Origin: Serpentinicella alkaliphila
GTDB lineage: Bacteria; Bacillota; Clostridia; Peptostreptococcales; Natronincolaceae
DNA: 64,000 nt
NCBI RefSeq assembly: GCF_018141405.1
Contig: NZ_CP058648.1
Coordinates: 1,069,001 to 1,133,000, forward strand
Reading direction: 5' to 3'
This document shows positions 8,568 to 19,102 of the stretch, piece after piece. Position 1 is the stretch's first letter; each line of letters opens with the position of its first letter. The translations under genes and the position numbers were made by a program. Under the pieces are notes generated by a model. The model was not told where the DNA came from and searched no databases. It was given only the letters and a program-made list of their open reading frames with translations.

Positions 8568-9290
8568 ATGAAAAAAACTAAATTTATTGCAATGGCATTA
8601 GTAGTTGCAGTTATGATGATGGGGGCAGGTTATGCATTCTGGACTGATCAACTAACAATCACGAGTACGGTATCAACTGGAGAGTTTAGGGTTGATTTTA
8701 CCGGACAAGGGATGTTTGGAAAAGAGAGATATAAAGCAAATCCAAATGCATATGCAAGTTGGAGAGATGGACATTATATGGGTAAAGCAGATAATGTACA
8801 AGATCCTGGGACTTTCATTGTTAATAAGGTTGACGATAAATCATTAGAAGTAAAAATTAGTAATATGTATCCAGGTACTATGGTAAAGATTGCAGCTAAG
8901 GCCCAAAATAACGGAACAATACCAGCGGTAGTAAACAATGTTGAGATTGAAAATATTAATGTTAATGACAAATTAGCAAAAGTATTAGAATTTAGTGGTA
9001 AGGCAAAAATATTAAGAAATAATGGGTCAGTTGAAAGTATTGATGTTCCGAATTCAAGACTAGGTGGAGCTGATGGAAAAACTTCTCTAGAAGATGCATT
9101 AAATAGTGCACTTAAAGGTATAAGATTAGAACCAGGTGAGTCTGTGGAGTTTAGCACTGCGGGTGGAGGATCACATGCACTAACTATAGAACTACCTGTT
9201 TCAGTCAAAAATGAAGATGATGTTGAAAATGCAATAGCTAACTTCAAAATTATTATTAATTGGGAACAACATAACGCAAAATATTTCTAA
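8568..9290 (+). CDS. TasA/CalY-like fibre protein
   Basis: A 240-residue protein. The start used (MKKTKFIAMALVV) follows AAGGAGAGGA; the open frame extends 16 codons upstream without a binding site. A SipW-type signal ends GAGYAFWTD, followed by TITSTVSTGEFRVDF, the typical start of mature TasA/camelysin. MYPGTMVKIAAKAQNNGTIPA (split here from residue about 102) recalls the donor-strand groove region of the TasA fold, in which subunits polymerise into amyloid-like fibres. A separate TATAAT box lies at 8484-8489, so it may have its own promoter as expected for an abundant structural protein. Confidence 0.85.
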   Translation: MKKTKFIAMALVVAVMMMGAGYAFWTDQLTITSTVSTGEFRVDFTGQGMFGKERYKANPNAYASWRDGHYMGKADNVQDPGTFIVNKVDDKSLEVKISNMYPGTMVKIAAKAQNNGTIPAVVNNVEIENINVNDKLAKVLEFSGKAKILRNNGSVESIDVPNSRLGGADGKTSLEDALNSALKGIRLEPGESVEFSTAGGGSHALTIELPVSVKNEDDVENAIANFKIIINWEQHNAKYF

Positions 9291-9305
9291 GCTTTATTAA
9301 TTAAG

Positions 9306-9331
9306 TTGGGGAGAAATCTCCAATTTTTTTA
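9306..9331 (+). terminator. Intrinsic terminator after the TasA-like gene
   Basis: TTGGGGA and TCTCCAA form a hairpin with a GAAA loop, followed by eight T. The tight tetraloop and long T-tract suit a strong terminator. Confidence 0.85.
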
Positions 9332-9453
9332 TAAAAACCTGATCTTAATAAAAACTACCCCTATATAAGTAGTAAAAATATAAAGTTAGTATAACATTTT
9401 AAAGGAGATTAAATGCTTTTATAGAATTATTTGATCAAAAGGAGGGGTTTTGG

Positions 9454-10542
9454 TTGAAACGCAAAATAAGAAAAAAATATAGGATGAGTATAATATATGT
9501 ATTGTTATTTTTAATTGGAATCACATTTGTTTCAACTTATAGAGGAATTAAATACCCTGGATTTGAAGAACACAAGAGTTCTGTTTATGAATATAAAAAA
9601 CTTTCGAATATAAATTATGAAGTATTATTAAAACCTAACATTGTATATAATAACAGTAGTCTTCCAGAGGGACAGATTTATGTTACAGAGTTTGTAGATT
9701 ATTTAGATGCACATTTTAGGTACGAATTTATGGGAGAAAAGAGTTCAGAAATAAAAGGAGAATATAAGATAATAGCTGAAGTTAAAGGATATACAATAGA
9801 AAACAAAGAAGAGAAAGATATCTGGACAAAGGAATATACACTTTTAAATAGCACAGAATTTAGTGAAATAGGTAAGAGAATATTAATAGAAGAGAAAGTA
9901 TCAATTGATTTAGATAAATACAATGAATTTGTTAAACTAGTTACTTCTGAATCAAAAATTGGATTAAATAGTAAATTAATTGTATCAATGATTATTAATA
10001 TGGATGTAACTACAGATCATGGAAAAGTTCAAGAAACCATAAATCCAACACTAGTAATTCCGCTTAATGTTGGTTATTTTAGTATTGATAATCTTGGAAC
10101 AATTTATGATGTAGGCTCCATTGATGAAATTAAAAATGTTAAACTTCCAGTTGAAAAACAATTAATATTAACATATGTAATCATTTTAGTTATTTTTATT
10201 TCTGTTTTAATAAGTATGAAGTTTCTAACTACTAATGGTGATGAAGATGATAATGTTCTTAAAATTATCAAAATGATATTTAAACAACATGGTAATCGAT
10301 TGGTTGCTATTACAAATGAATTAGATACTACTTACGAAAATATGTATAGTGTGAAAGGAATAGAGGATTTAGTTAAAATAGCCGATGAAGTAGAAAAACC
10401 TATTATATATAAATATAGAAACAACATTAAAGAGATTTTAGAGTTTTATGTTCTAGATAGTCCGTCAATTTATGTATTTGATTTGAATCAGGCACTAGAA
10501 GCAGATAATAGAGTTATTGTAGAGTCCAAATCAAATAGTTAA
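9454..10542 (+). CDS. DUF5305-like membrane protein of the fibre locus
   Basis: A 362-residue protein with a TTG start behind AAAAGGAGGGG. One membrane segment lies near the N-terminus (about residues 12-30) and another at about 237-256 (LTYVIILVIFISVLISM), leaving an extracellular domain of about 200 residues and a cytoplasmic tail of about 100. The order LLKPNIVYNN, then YVTEFVDYLDAHFRYEF, then a beta-rich region resembles DUF5305, a family often found beside SipW-like peptidases in archaea and clostridia. The function is unknown; its place suggests help in export or assembly of the camelysin-like proteins. Confidence 0.65.
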   Translation: MKRKIRKKYRMSIIYVLLFLIGITFVSTYRGIKYPGFEEHKSSVYEYKKLSNINYEVLLKPNIVYNNSSLPEGQIYVTEFVDYLDAHFRYEFMGEKSSEIKGEYKIIAEVKGYTIENKEEKDIWTKEYTLLNSTEFSEIGKRILIEEKVSIDLDKYNEFVKLVTSESKIGLNSKLIVSMIINMDVTTDHGKVQETINPTLVIPLNVGYFSIDNLGTIYDVGSIDEIKNVKLPVEKQLILTYVIILVIFISVLISMKFLTTNGDEDDNVLKIIKMIFKQHGNRLVAITNELDTTYENMYSVKGIEDLVKIADEVEKPIIYKYRNNIKEILEFYVLDSPSIYVFDLNQALEADNRVIVESKSNS

Positions 10543-10567
10543 ACTATAAATAAAATAGTAAAAAACA

Positions 10568-10604
10568 AAAGAAGTCAATAGATGCTAAAATGACTTCTTT
10601 TTTA
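10568..10604 (+). terminator. Intrinsic terminator after the DUF5305-like gene
   Basis: AAAGAAGTCA and TGACTTCTTT form a ten-pair stem with a 13-base loop and a T-tract. Confidence 0.85.
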
Positions 10605-10743
10605 GTATAAAAATAAATATATAGACGAGTATACTACTGATGGACTATTAAATTAAATCAAAAGTAGCACTAAAAGTAACCTTTTGAATGGAATAAATTG
10701 ACGATAATTATATAAAATATAGTAAAGATAGGTAACTTGCTTT

Positions 10744-11994
10744 ATGGAGGTGTTTAATATCAAGAATTTCTTTAAAAGAGTAGGGAGATTTTTAATTTTT
10801 ACTATGGTAATGATTTTTATCACAAGTAGTCTAATGCAAACTTCATATTCAACTTTTTCACTAGGCAAACCTAATATAATGGTAACAATATTTAGCAATG
10901 GGACTATTGAAACTGAAGGCAATTTATTTGGAGAGGATTTATGGTATCCTGGTAAAGAAAAGAGTGGAGTTATACGCATTAATAATTATTATAAACCTAT
11001 ATATACCGATGACATTGGCTTTGAAATAAATCTAGAAAAGTATAACAGAATATATACTAAAGACAGTATATACAATGAGTTTAATAACAAAATGAGACTG
11101 ACATTAAGTCGAGGGAAGTTAGATGCAATTTCAACTAAAATTATTGATAATGTTAGTTTGGAGCAATTAATAAAAGGATACAATTTTGAAGAAAGAAAGA
11201 GATTCATAATTGAAAAAAATGACTTTGTGGATTTAAAGTACACTTTAACTATGCATGAAGAGGCAGGTAATGAGTTGCAAAATATAACCGCAACAATATC
11301 GATGACGCTAAATGTTAATGAGAGAGCAGCTCATGAACAACCAATCAATGGAGGTAAGGGTAGTAATGGCGGTAATGCTAGTAATGGCGGTAATGGTAGT
11401 GATGGATGGGGAACTAATATTGAAAAACCCGTTGAAAAACCAATTCCTTGGGATATTAAAGATCACTGGGCTAAGAACTGTATATTGTGGTTAATTGAAA
11501 AAGGGATAATCACTGGTTATGAGGATGGGACGATAAGACCAAACAACTATATTACACGGGCAGAGACTGCTGCGTTACTAGCTAGGGCATTCAAACTAGA
11601 AACATCTGATAAGCTATATTCTGGGTATCTAGACCCAATCCCTTATTGGGCGAGGGGATATATACTAGCTTTAACAGAACAAGAAATCTTTATTGGTTCT
11701 CCTGCAAATGGAGGCAGGGTGTTTATGGCTAATGCCTTTATTACAAGAGAACAGACGGTTGCTGTATTTATAAGGGCTTTTAGTCTTTGCTTAGAGGAAG
11801 AAGTAGAGTTAGGTTTTATTGATAAAGACGAAATATCCGAATGGGCATTAGATTATGTTAAGGCTGGAGTTGGTAACAGAATCTTAAACGGATATCCAGA
11901 TAATACTTTACGGCCTAAAAATAGTATTACAAGAGCTGAAGTATTCGCCATTTTATGCAGACTCTTAAAAATGAGTCAGGAAGTGGTAAATTAA
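10744..11994 (+). CDS. SLH-domain surface protein with camelysin-like N-terminal domain
   Basis: A 416-residue exported protein. A signal sequence (about residues 13-37) is followed by a beta-rich domain (about 38-200) whose DLWYPGKEKSGVIRINN resembles the camelysin/TasA fold. Next is a Gly/Asn/Ser-rich linker (about 203-226), then three S-layer-homology repeats (about 236-285, 297-350, 356-410) with TRAETAALLARAF, TREQTVAVFIRAF and TRAEVFAILCRLL. SLH repeats bind pyruvylated wall polymers, so it probably anchors the fibre to the wall, the role TapA has in Bacillus. The start is uncertain: the best Shine-Dalgarno, GGAGGTG at 10746-10752, lies just inside the ATG used here and is better placed for an AUC codon at 10759. 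Confidence 0.85.
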   Translation: MEVFNIKNFFKRVGRFLIFTMVMIFITSSLMQTSYSTFSLGKPNIMVTIFSNGTIETEGNLFGEDLWYPGKEKSGVIRINNYYKPIYTDDIGFEINLEKYNRIYTKDSIYNEFNNKMRLTLSRGKLDAISTKIIDNVSLEQLIKGYNFEERKRFIIEKNDFVDLKYTLTMHEEAGNELQNITATISMTLNVNERAAHEQPINGGKGSNGGNASNGGNGSDGWGTNIEKPVEKPIPWDIKDHWAKNCILWLIEKGIITGYEDGTIRPNNYITRAETAALLARAFKLETSDKLYSGYLDPIPYWARGYILALTEQEIFIGSPANGGRVFMANAFITREQTVAVFIRAFSLCLEEEVELGFIDKDEISEWALDYVKAGVGNRILNGYPDNTLRPKNSITRAEVFAILCRLLKMSQEVVN

Positions 11995-12072
11995 ATGAAG
12001 TTTCAAGTAGAAGTAATTCGCAAGCAGTATCAAAGAAGTTAATGCATGATCAGTAAACAATTAACTTAAAAG

Positions 12073-12102
12073 CGGTATGGGAAAAATCTCATACCGTTTT
12101 AG
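12073..12102 (+). terminator. Intrinsic terminator closing the fibre locus
   Basis: CGGTATG and CATACCG form a hairpin followed by TTTTAGTTT. It lies about 80 bases beyond the SLH gene. Confidence 0.85.
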
Positions 12103-12106
12103 TTTG

Positions 12107-12654
12107 TTATTGCTATTTATAAATAAAAAGCCCGTGTAGGTATTATATGCGCTACGAATTTATTAACAAAAATAAATATATATGAATCATTTGAATAGAT
12201 GTTTCTAATACCACTCTAGACGTGTTTAGATTCATTAACAGATGTTATTTCAAATAGTGCTTCTGTGTATATTTCAATTGAATGTAATCCTAATATTCTA
12301 GGCTTTGAATCAAAAGATAGCATTAATTGTAACTCAAGACATGCCAAAAGTAAAAATATCATCACTGCCCAAATAAATAATCAATGTAATTATTTTTACA
12401 ATTAGTGGTCCCTCTAGCTGTAAGTGTAAATAAATACTTCCTCCTAGAAATAATAAAATATAGGATTACAATTACTTTTGACGCAAGATAGCTACCTTTA
12501 ATGTTAACTTATTCGTTAATTTTAATTAAGTGAAAATTAATGGAAATAAAAATATAAAATGGTATATAATAAAAAGATAGGTAGAAATTGAATGAACTAC
12601 CGTGTTTATTGGTAAAATATTAATAAGCTTTAGTTATAAGAGGAGGTACATATT
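12107..12654. other. Gene-free region with a possible decayed coding fragment
   Basis: No gene with a normal start is visible. On the plus strand a stop-free stretch of about 60 codons (about 12222-12403) reads DSLTDVISNSASVYISIECN and so on but has no ATG/GTG/TTG start or ribosome binding site, and ends in TAG. It could be the end of a lost gene or chance. The remainder is AT-rich, and the promoter of the cyclophilin gene is presumably near its right end. Confidence 0.4.
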
Positions 12655-13086
12655 TTGAAAAAAGTAGTATTTGAAACAGAAAAAGGGACAATAGTAGCGG
12701 AGTTATTTGAAAAGGATGCTCCGGGAACAGTTGCTAACTTTGAAAAATTAGTAAAAGAAGGTTTTTATAATGGGTTAACATTCCATAGAGTTATACCTAA
12801 TTTCGTTATCCAAGGTGGATGTCCTTATGGAACTGGTACAGGTGGGCCAGGATACTCTATCAAATGCGAAGTTAAAGATAATCCTAATAAGCATTTAAGA
12901 GGTTCTCTATCAATGGCTCATGCCGGAAGAGATACTGGTGGAAGTCAGTTCTTTATTTGTCACAGTCCTCAACCACATTTAGATGGTGGGCATACAGTAT
13001 TTGGTAAAGTAATTGAAGGTTTAGAAGTTGTTGATGATATAAGAGCCCAAGATAAAATGTTAAATGTAACAATAGTAGAAGAATAA
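12655..13086 (+). CDS. Cyclophilin-type peptidyl-prolyl cis-trans isomerase
   Basis: A 143-residue single-domain cytoplasmic cyclophilin, with a TTG start behind AGAGGAGG. The core motifs are all present: [41 protein letters not shown] and [11 protein letters not shown]. It speeds proline isomerisation during protein folding. It has its own terminator and no operon partner. Confidence 0.95.
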   Translation: MKKVVFETEKGTIVAELFEKDAPGTVANFEKLVKEGFYNGLTFHRVIPNFVIQGGCPYGTGTGGPGYSIKCEVKDNPNKHLRGSLSMAHAGRDTGGSQFFICHSPQPHLDGGHTVFGKVIEGLEVVDDIRAQDKMLNVTIVEE

Positions 13087-13091
13087 AAAAT

Positions 13092-13124
13092 AAAGGTCAA
13101 TCACAAAGTGGTTGGCCTTAATTT
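13092..13124 (+). terminator. Intrinsic terminator after the cyclophilin gene
   Basis: TAAGGTCAATCAC pairs with GTGGTTGGCCTTA (13 pairs including wobbles) around an AAA loop, followed by a short T-rich tail. Confidence 0.75.
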
Positions 13125-13248
13125 ATACACAATATAATAATAAGAATGGCTATATTGTGGATAAGATTACTTAAATTATTAAGTTTTCAACAAGTTGTTA
13201 TGAAAAAACGAATTATAGATAGATATTATATGAAAAGTGGGTGGAGAT

Positions 13249-13695
13249 TTGAGAATATTAGTTGATGCAGATGGATGTCCTGTTAAGGATATAATTTTAA
13301 AGGTAGCTAAGGAGCATAATGTTGAAACTATAATGATTAAAAATATTTGTCATGAGATTTATGATGATTATGCTACTATAATCACTGTAGACCAAGGAAA
13401 GGATATGGTTGATTTAGTTCTAATAAACAATACAAAATCTGGGGATATTATCGTTACACAGGACTATGGGGTAGCAGCTCTTGCTCTTGGAAAAAACGCA
13501 ATGGCAATTAATCAAAATGGATGGGAATATACCAATGGGAATATAGATGGATTACTTATGCAAAGACATATTAACCAACAGATAAGAAGAAAAGAAAAAA
13601 GGTATACAAAGATTCCAAAAAGAAGTAAGGAAGATAATATAAACTTTGAAAAGGCTTTTAGAGAACTAATAAAACAGAATATTAGCAATAATTAA
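13249..13695 (+). CDS. YaiI/YqxD family protein (DUF188)
   Basis: A 148-residue member of the UPF0178 (DUF188) family, recognised by the N-terminus RILVDADGCPVKDIIL, the central DIIVTQDYGVAALAL and the Arg-rich LLMQRHINQQIRRK. The fold is related to PIN/NYN-type nucleases, with acidic residues (DAD, TQDYG) in the right places, but no reaction has been established. The start is uncertain: TTG at 13249 gives the family N-terminus but follows GGAG by only two bases, while a GTG at 13237 adds four residues and has no binding site. Confidence 0.9.
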   Translation: MRILVDADGCPVKDIILKVAKEHNVETIMIKNICHEIYDDYATIITVDQGKDMVDLVLINNTKSGDIIVTQDYGVAALALGKNAMAINQNGWEYTNGNIDGLLMQRHINQQIRRKEKRYTKIPKRSKEDNINFEKAFRELIKQNISNN

Positions 13696-13793
13696 TGCTA
13701 TTGTTAAGGATCATTTCTTTATATATTCTATGTATTTATTAAAAATAATTTGGGAAACTTAAAAATACAATAGTTATGAAAGGAATGTTACAT

Positions 13794-14378
13794 ATGAGTT
13801 TTATGTGGGAATCTGTAATTTTAGTAATTGCAGGGATTATTTTGCTTAGAATATCAGGCTGTAAATCCATTTCACAGATGACCATAAGCCAAACGGTTGT
13901 AATGATATCAATAGGATCAATAATCATTCAACCAATTGTTGAAACGAGTGTTTGGAAAACAGTTGTTGCTGCTGTAATATTTATTACATTTCTAATTTTT
14001 GTAGAGCATATTCAGGTAAAATCAAATTTAATGGAAAATTTCCTAATGGGAAAAGCAAAGGTAGTAATACAGGAAGGAGGATTAGTTGTTGAAAATATGA
14101 AGAAGCTAAGATTTACAGTTGATCAACTAGAGATGAGATTAAGCCAACAGGGTATTTCTTCTAATATTACAGATGTAAAGGTGGCTACAATAGAAGCAAA
14201 TGGCCAGTTAGGTTAAGAGTTAATGCAAGATAAAAAGCCTCTCACTGTTGGTGAGTTTAAGCAAATGATGGAAGGATTAATTTTGCAACTGCAAAATAAT
14301 GGAACTCAAGCAAATATATTTACAGAGGTTACTTTAGATAGAGAAACTAAAGATAACAACGAAAGCTTCTTAGCATAA
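13794..14378 (+). pseudogene. DUF421 (YetF-type) membrane protein with in-frame stop
   Basis: The first part (140 residues from ATG 13794) has three membrane helices (about 5-75) and then the cytoplasmic DUF421 domain ([26 protein letters not shown]). It stops at TAA 14214-14216 right after [10 protein letters not shown]. The same frame then continues for 53 codons, ELMQDKKPLTVGEFKQ and on, to a second TAA at 14376. DUF421 proteins of this type carry a tyrosine between the two parts, so one base change (TAT or TAC to TAA) explains the break. The intact length would be 194 residues. The start could also be 13776. Confidence 0.8.
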
Positions 14379-14383
14379 AACAA

Positions 14384-14408
14384 AAAGCCAGGGTTTCCTG
14401 GCTTTAAA
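14384..14408. terminator. Bidirectional terminator between the DUF421 and ABC-F genes
   Basis: AAAGCCAGG and CCTGGCTTT form a perfect nine-pair stem with a GTTT loop and A/T-rich flanks on both sides, serving the two convergent genes. Confidence 0.85.
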
Positions 14409-14410
14409 TT

Positions 14411-16039
<1,629 letters not shown>

Positions 16040-16138
16040 CTATTATAACACATTTTAATTTTAAAAACATCCGTAAAATTGTGTATAATATATAATGGAA
16101 CAAAAACACAAATGTAATACATGTTGAGGAGAATTTAT

Positions 16139-18043
16139 ATGAATTTAATTAGTTTAGAGAATATTTCTAAAAGTTATAGTGAAAAACAATTACTTAATAA
16201 AATAAATCTAGGTATTAATTCCGGCGATAAAATTGGGATAATAGGAATCAATGGCACAGGTAAAACTACTTTACTTAAAATAATTGCTGGGGTAGAACAG
16301 CCAGATGAAGGTAAAATAATGAAAGGGAATTCAGTAGTAATAGAATACCTTTCACAAAGTCCTGAGTTTGATCCAAATGACACCGTATTAGAACAGGTAT
16401 TAAAGGGCAACTCACCAGAAATGAGGCTTTTGAGAGAATATAAACAAGTTAGTAATGATAAAAATGTTTCAAGTGATAGAATAATTAGCTTAACACAAAA
16501 AATGGATGCTTTAAATGCGTGGAATATAGAAAGTGAAGCTCAAACGGTTTTAACAAAACTAGGAATTACTGATTTTAACGCTAAAGTCGGTAACTTATCA
16601 GGTGGTCAAAAGAAAAGGATAGCCTTAGCAACCACATTAATTAGTCAATCTGATTTACTAATTTTAGATGAGCCAACCAACCATTTAGATAGTGACATGA
16701 TTGAGTGGTTAGAGCAGTATTTAAATAAACGAAAAGGTGCTTTACTTATGATTACCCACGACAGATACTTTTTAGATAGAGTAGTGAACCGTATAGTTGA
16801 ATTAGAAAGAGGAAATCTTTATGAGTACCAGGGTAACTATAGTGAGTTTCTAGTTAAAAAGCTAGAACGTCAAGAACTAGAGCAGGCTAATGAGAAAAAG
16901 AAAAAGGACCTTTTCAAAAGAGAATTAGCTTGGATGAGAAAGGGAGCAAAGGCTAGAACAACTAAGCAAAAAGCTAGAATCGATAGATTTGAAAAATTAA
17001 ATGATGAACTTGAAAATGAAAGTTCTACAGATAGATTAGAAATTTCAGTAGGTAGTAGTAGACTTGGGAAAAAAGTAATTGAGATAGATAATATAAGTAA
17101 ATCCTATGATGACAGAGTAATTATCAATAATTTTGAATATATTGTTCAAAAAGACGATAGAGTCGGAGTAGTAGGGCCTAATGGCAGCGGAAAAACTACT
17201 CTAATAAGTTTAATAACTGGTAAGATAAAGCCTGACAAGGGAGAAATTAGAGTTGGCGAAACCGTTAAGATTGGCCTGTTTTCTCAAGAAACAGACCATA
17301 TGGATGAAAGTCAAAGGGTAATTGAGTATATTAAGGAAGTAGCTGAATTTGTTACCACTGCAGATGGAGATAAAATAACCGCATCACAAATGTTAGAAAG
17401 ATTTTTGTTTCCAGGACCATTGCAATGGACCCCTATAGGGAAGCTTTCTGGTGGTGAAAGAAGAAGACTATACCTTTTAAAAGTGCTAATGGAAGCACCT
17501 AATGTTTTAGTACTTGATGAACCTACAAATGATTTAGATACAGAAACGTTAATGATATTGGAGGATTATTTAGAAGAGTTCCCTGGAGCAGTAATTACTG
17601 TATCCCATGATAGATATTTTTTAGACAAGGTTGTAGAGAAAATATTTTTTATTGATAAGGGCGGTAATATCATTCAAAACAATGGTAATTTTTCGGACTT
17701 TAAGGAAAAGTTTACTTTTGAAGAAGAACAACAAAGTCAAAAACATATTTTAAATATAGAAAAAAATCAAACTAGTAGTACAGATACAAGAAGAGAAAAA
17801 TCAAAGGCGCTAAAATTTTCTTTTAATGAACAAAGAGAGCATGAGGAAATTGATGGAATAATTGCAGGCTTAGAAAGTCAAATTATGGATATAGAAGAAC
17901 AAATTAATAAAGTATCTTCTAATCATGTACTTTTACAACAATTAATAACCGATAAGGAAACTAAAGAGAAACTATTAGAAGAAAAAATGGAAAGATGGAT
18001 GTATTTAAACGATTTAGCAGATAAAATTCAAAAACAAAAAGGT
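16139..18043 (+). CDS. ABC-F family ATPase (Uup type)
   Basis: A 634-residue protein with two ATP-binding domains. Domain 1 has GINGTGKTT, LSGGQKKRIALATTL and [11 protein letters not shown]; domain 2 has GPNGSGKTT, LSGGERRRLYLLKVL and LVLDEPTNDLD. A C-terminal coiled coil (about 545-630) is typical of Uup and of DNA- or ribosome-binding relatives. Proteins of this branch are linked to ribosome function and transposon precise excision in E. coli. The start follows TTGAGGAGAA; a start six codons earlier lacks a binding site. It is divergent from the YkpA-type gene. Confidence 0.92.
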
Positions 18044-18046
18044 TGA

Positions 18047-18076
18047 AGTCTAGGGTAATACCTAGGCTTATTTTTA
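18047..18076 (+). terminator. Intrinsic terminator after the Uup-type gene
   Basis: AGTCTAGG pairs with CCTAGGCT around GTAATA and is followed by a T-rich tail. Confidence 0.8.
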
Positions 18077-18148
18077 TGGTTATTTAGAGGACAAGCGTAA
18101 GATAATAATAAATATATAGGAAAAAGTGAATATTAATTTTAAGAATAT

Positions 18149-18188
18149 TTAACATTAACTGATGAAATATGTAGACTCGACAGTCGAG
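18149..18188 (+). promoter_or_regulatory. Promoter with overlapping palindromic operator for the ABC exporter
   Basis: A possible sigma-A promoter, TTAACA, 17 bases, TAGACT (18149-18177), is overlapped at its -10 by CTCGAC-A-GTCGAG (18176-18188). The latter is a perfect 6-1-6 inverted repeat, GC-rich in an AT-rich setting. The position suits a repressor such as a TetR-family protein, though no such gene is in the window. Confidence 0.6.
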
Positions 18189-18247
18189 ACATCAGGTCTA
18201 TTATTACCTATGCTATTGGTGATTACTTTTAATAGGAGGAAAACGAA

Positions 18248-19102
18248 TTGTTCCAAATAAGGGATCTAACTTTTAAATATCCTAAGGCTATTGAAGAAAC
18301 AATAAAAGGAATAACCTTTGAAATTAAAACTGGTGAGATATTTGGGCTATTAGGACCTAGTGGGGTAGGCAAATCTACAACACAGAAGATCCTAATCAAA
18401 TTACTAAATAACTATAAAGGTGAAGTATTATATAAAAATAAACCTTTAGACAGATTTGGAAAGGAATTTTATGAGGAGGTAGGCGTTGGCTTTGAGATGC
18501 CAGTCCATTTTTCTAAACTTACAGCAGTGGAGAATTTAGAATTCTTTAAAAAATTATATAAAACTAGTGCAAATGTGGATGAGCTTTTAGAAAAGGTCGG
18601 ACTTTATGATGATAGACATAAAAAAGCAGCTGAGTTTTCAAAGGGGATGAAATCAAGATTAAACTTTGTTAGGGCATTACTAAACAATCCCAAGGTATTG
18701 TTTTTAGACGAGCCAACTAATGGGCTAGACCCAAAAAATTCAAGAATAGTAAAAAATATAATTAGAGAGTTTAAAGAAAGTGGGGGGACGGTTTTACTGA
18801 CGACTCACCTAATGAACGATGTAGATGAATTATGTGATCGGGTTGCTTTCATGGCAGATGGAAAAATTGTGGAGACAGACTCTCCTAAAAATTTAAAACT
18901 TAAATTCGGAAAAAGAATAGTTGAAGTAGAATATATTGGTGGTAACGGCATAGTTAAAGAAGAGTTTAGTTTAGATAGATTAAAAAACAATGGAGAGTTT
19001 TTAAATATAGTTAATACAAAAGATATAATAACCATTCATAGTAAGGAAACAACCTTAGATGATATATTTATTAAAGTAACGGGAGTGGGAGACTATGAGT
19101 AA
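18248..19102 (+). CDS. ABC transporter ATP-binding protein
   Basis: A 284-residue ATPase with a TTG start behind AATAGGAGG. It has Walker A GPSGVGKST (about 38-46), signature FSKGMKSRLNFVRALL, Walker B VLFLDEPTNGLD and the H-loop TTHLM, followed by a C-terminal extension as in drug exporters. It overlaps the first permease gene by eight bases and forms a three-gene operon with two ABC-2 type permeases. This layout resembles the actinobacterial fluoroquinolone exporter (Rv2686c-Rv2688c type); the substrate here is unknown. Confidence 0.92.
   Translation: MFQIRDLTFKYPKAIEETIKGITFEIKTGEIFGLLGPSGVGKSTTQKILIKLLNNYKGEVLYKNKPLDRFGKEFYEEVGVGFEMPVHFSKLTAVENLEFFKKLYKTSANVDELLEKVGLYDDRHKKAAEFSKGMKSRLNFVRALLNNPKVLFLDEPTNGLDPKNSRIVKNIIREFKESGGTVLLTTHLMNDVDELCDRVAFMADGKIVETDSPKNLKLKFGKRIVEVEYIGGNGIVKEEFSLDRLKNNGEFLNIVNTKDIITIHSKETTLDDIFIKVTGVGDYE

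Noticed and set aside
11342-11410. GGTAATGGCGGTAATGG-type repeats as a possible minisatellite or CRISPR-like array
   Set aside because: They encode the Gly/Asn/Ser linker of the SLH protein in frame; units are short, imperfect and not separated by spacers.
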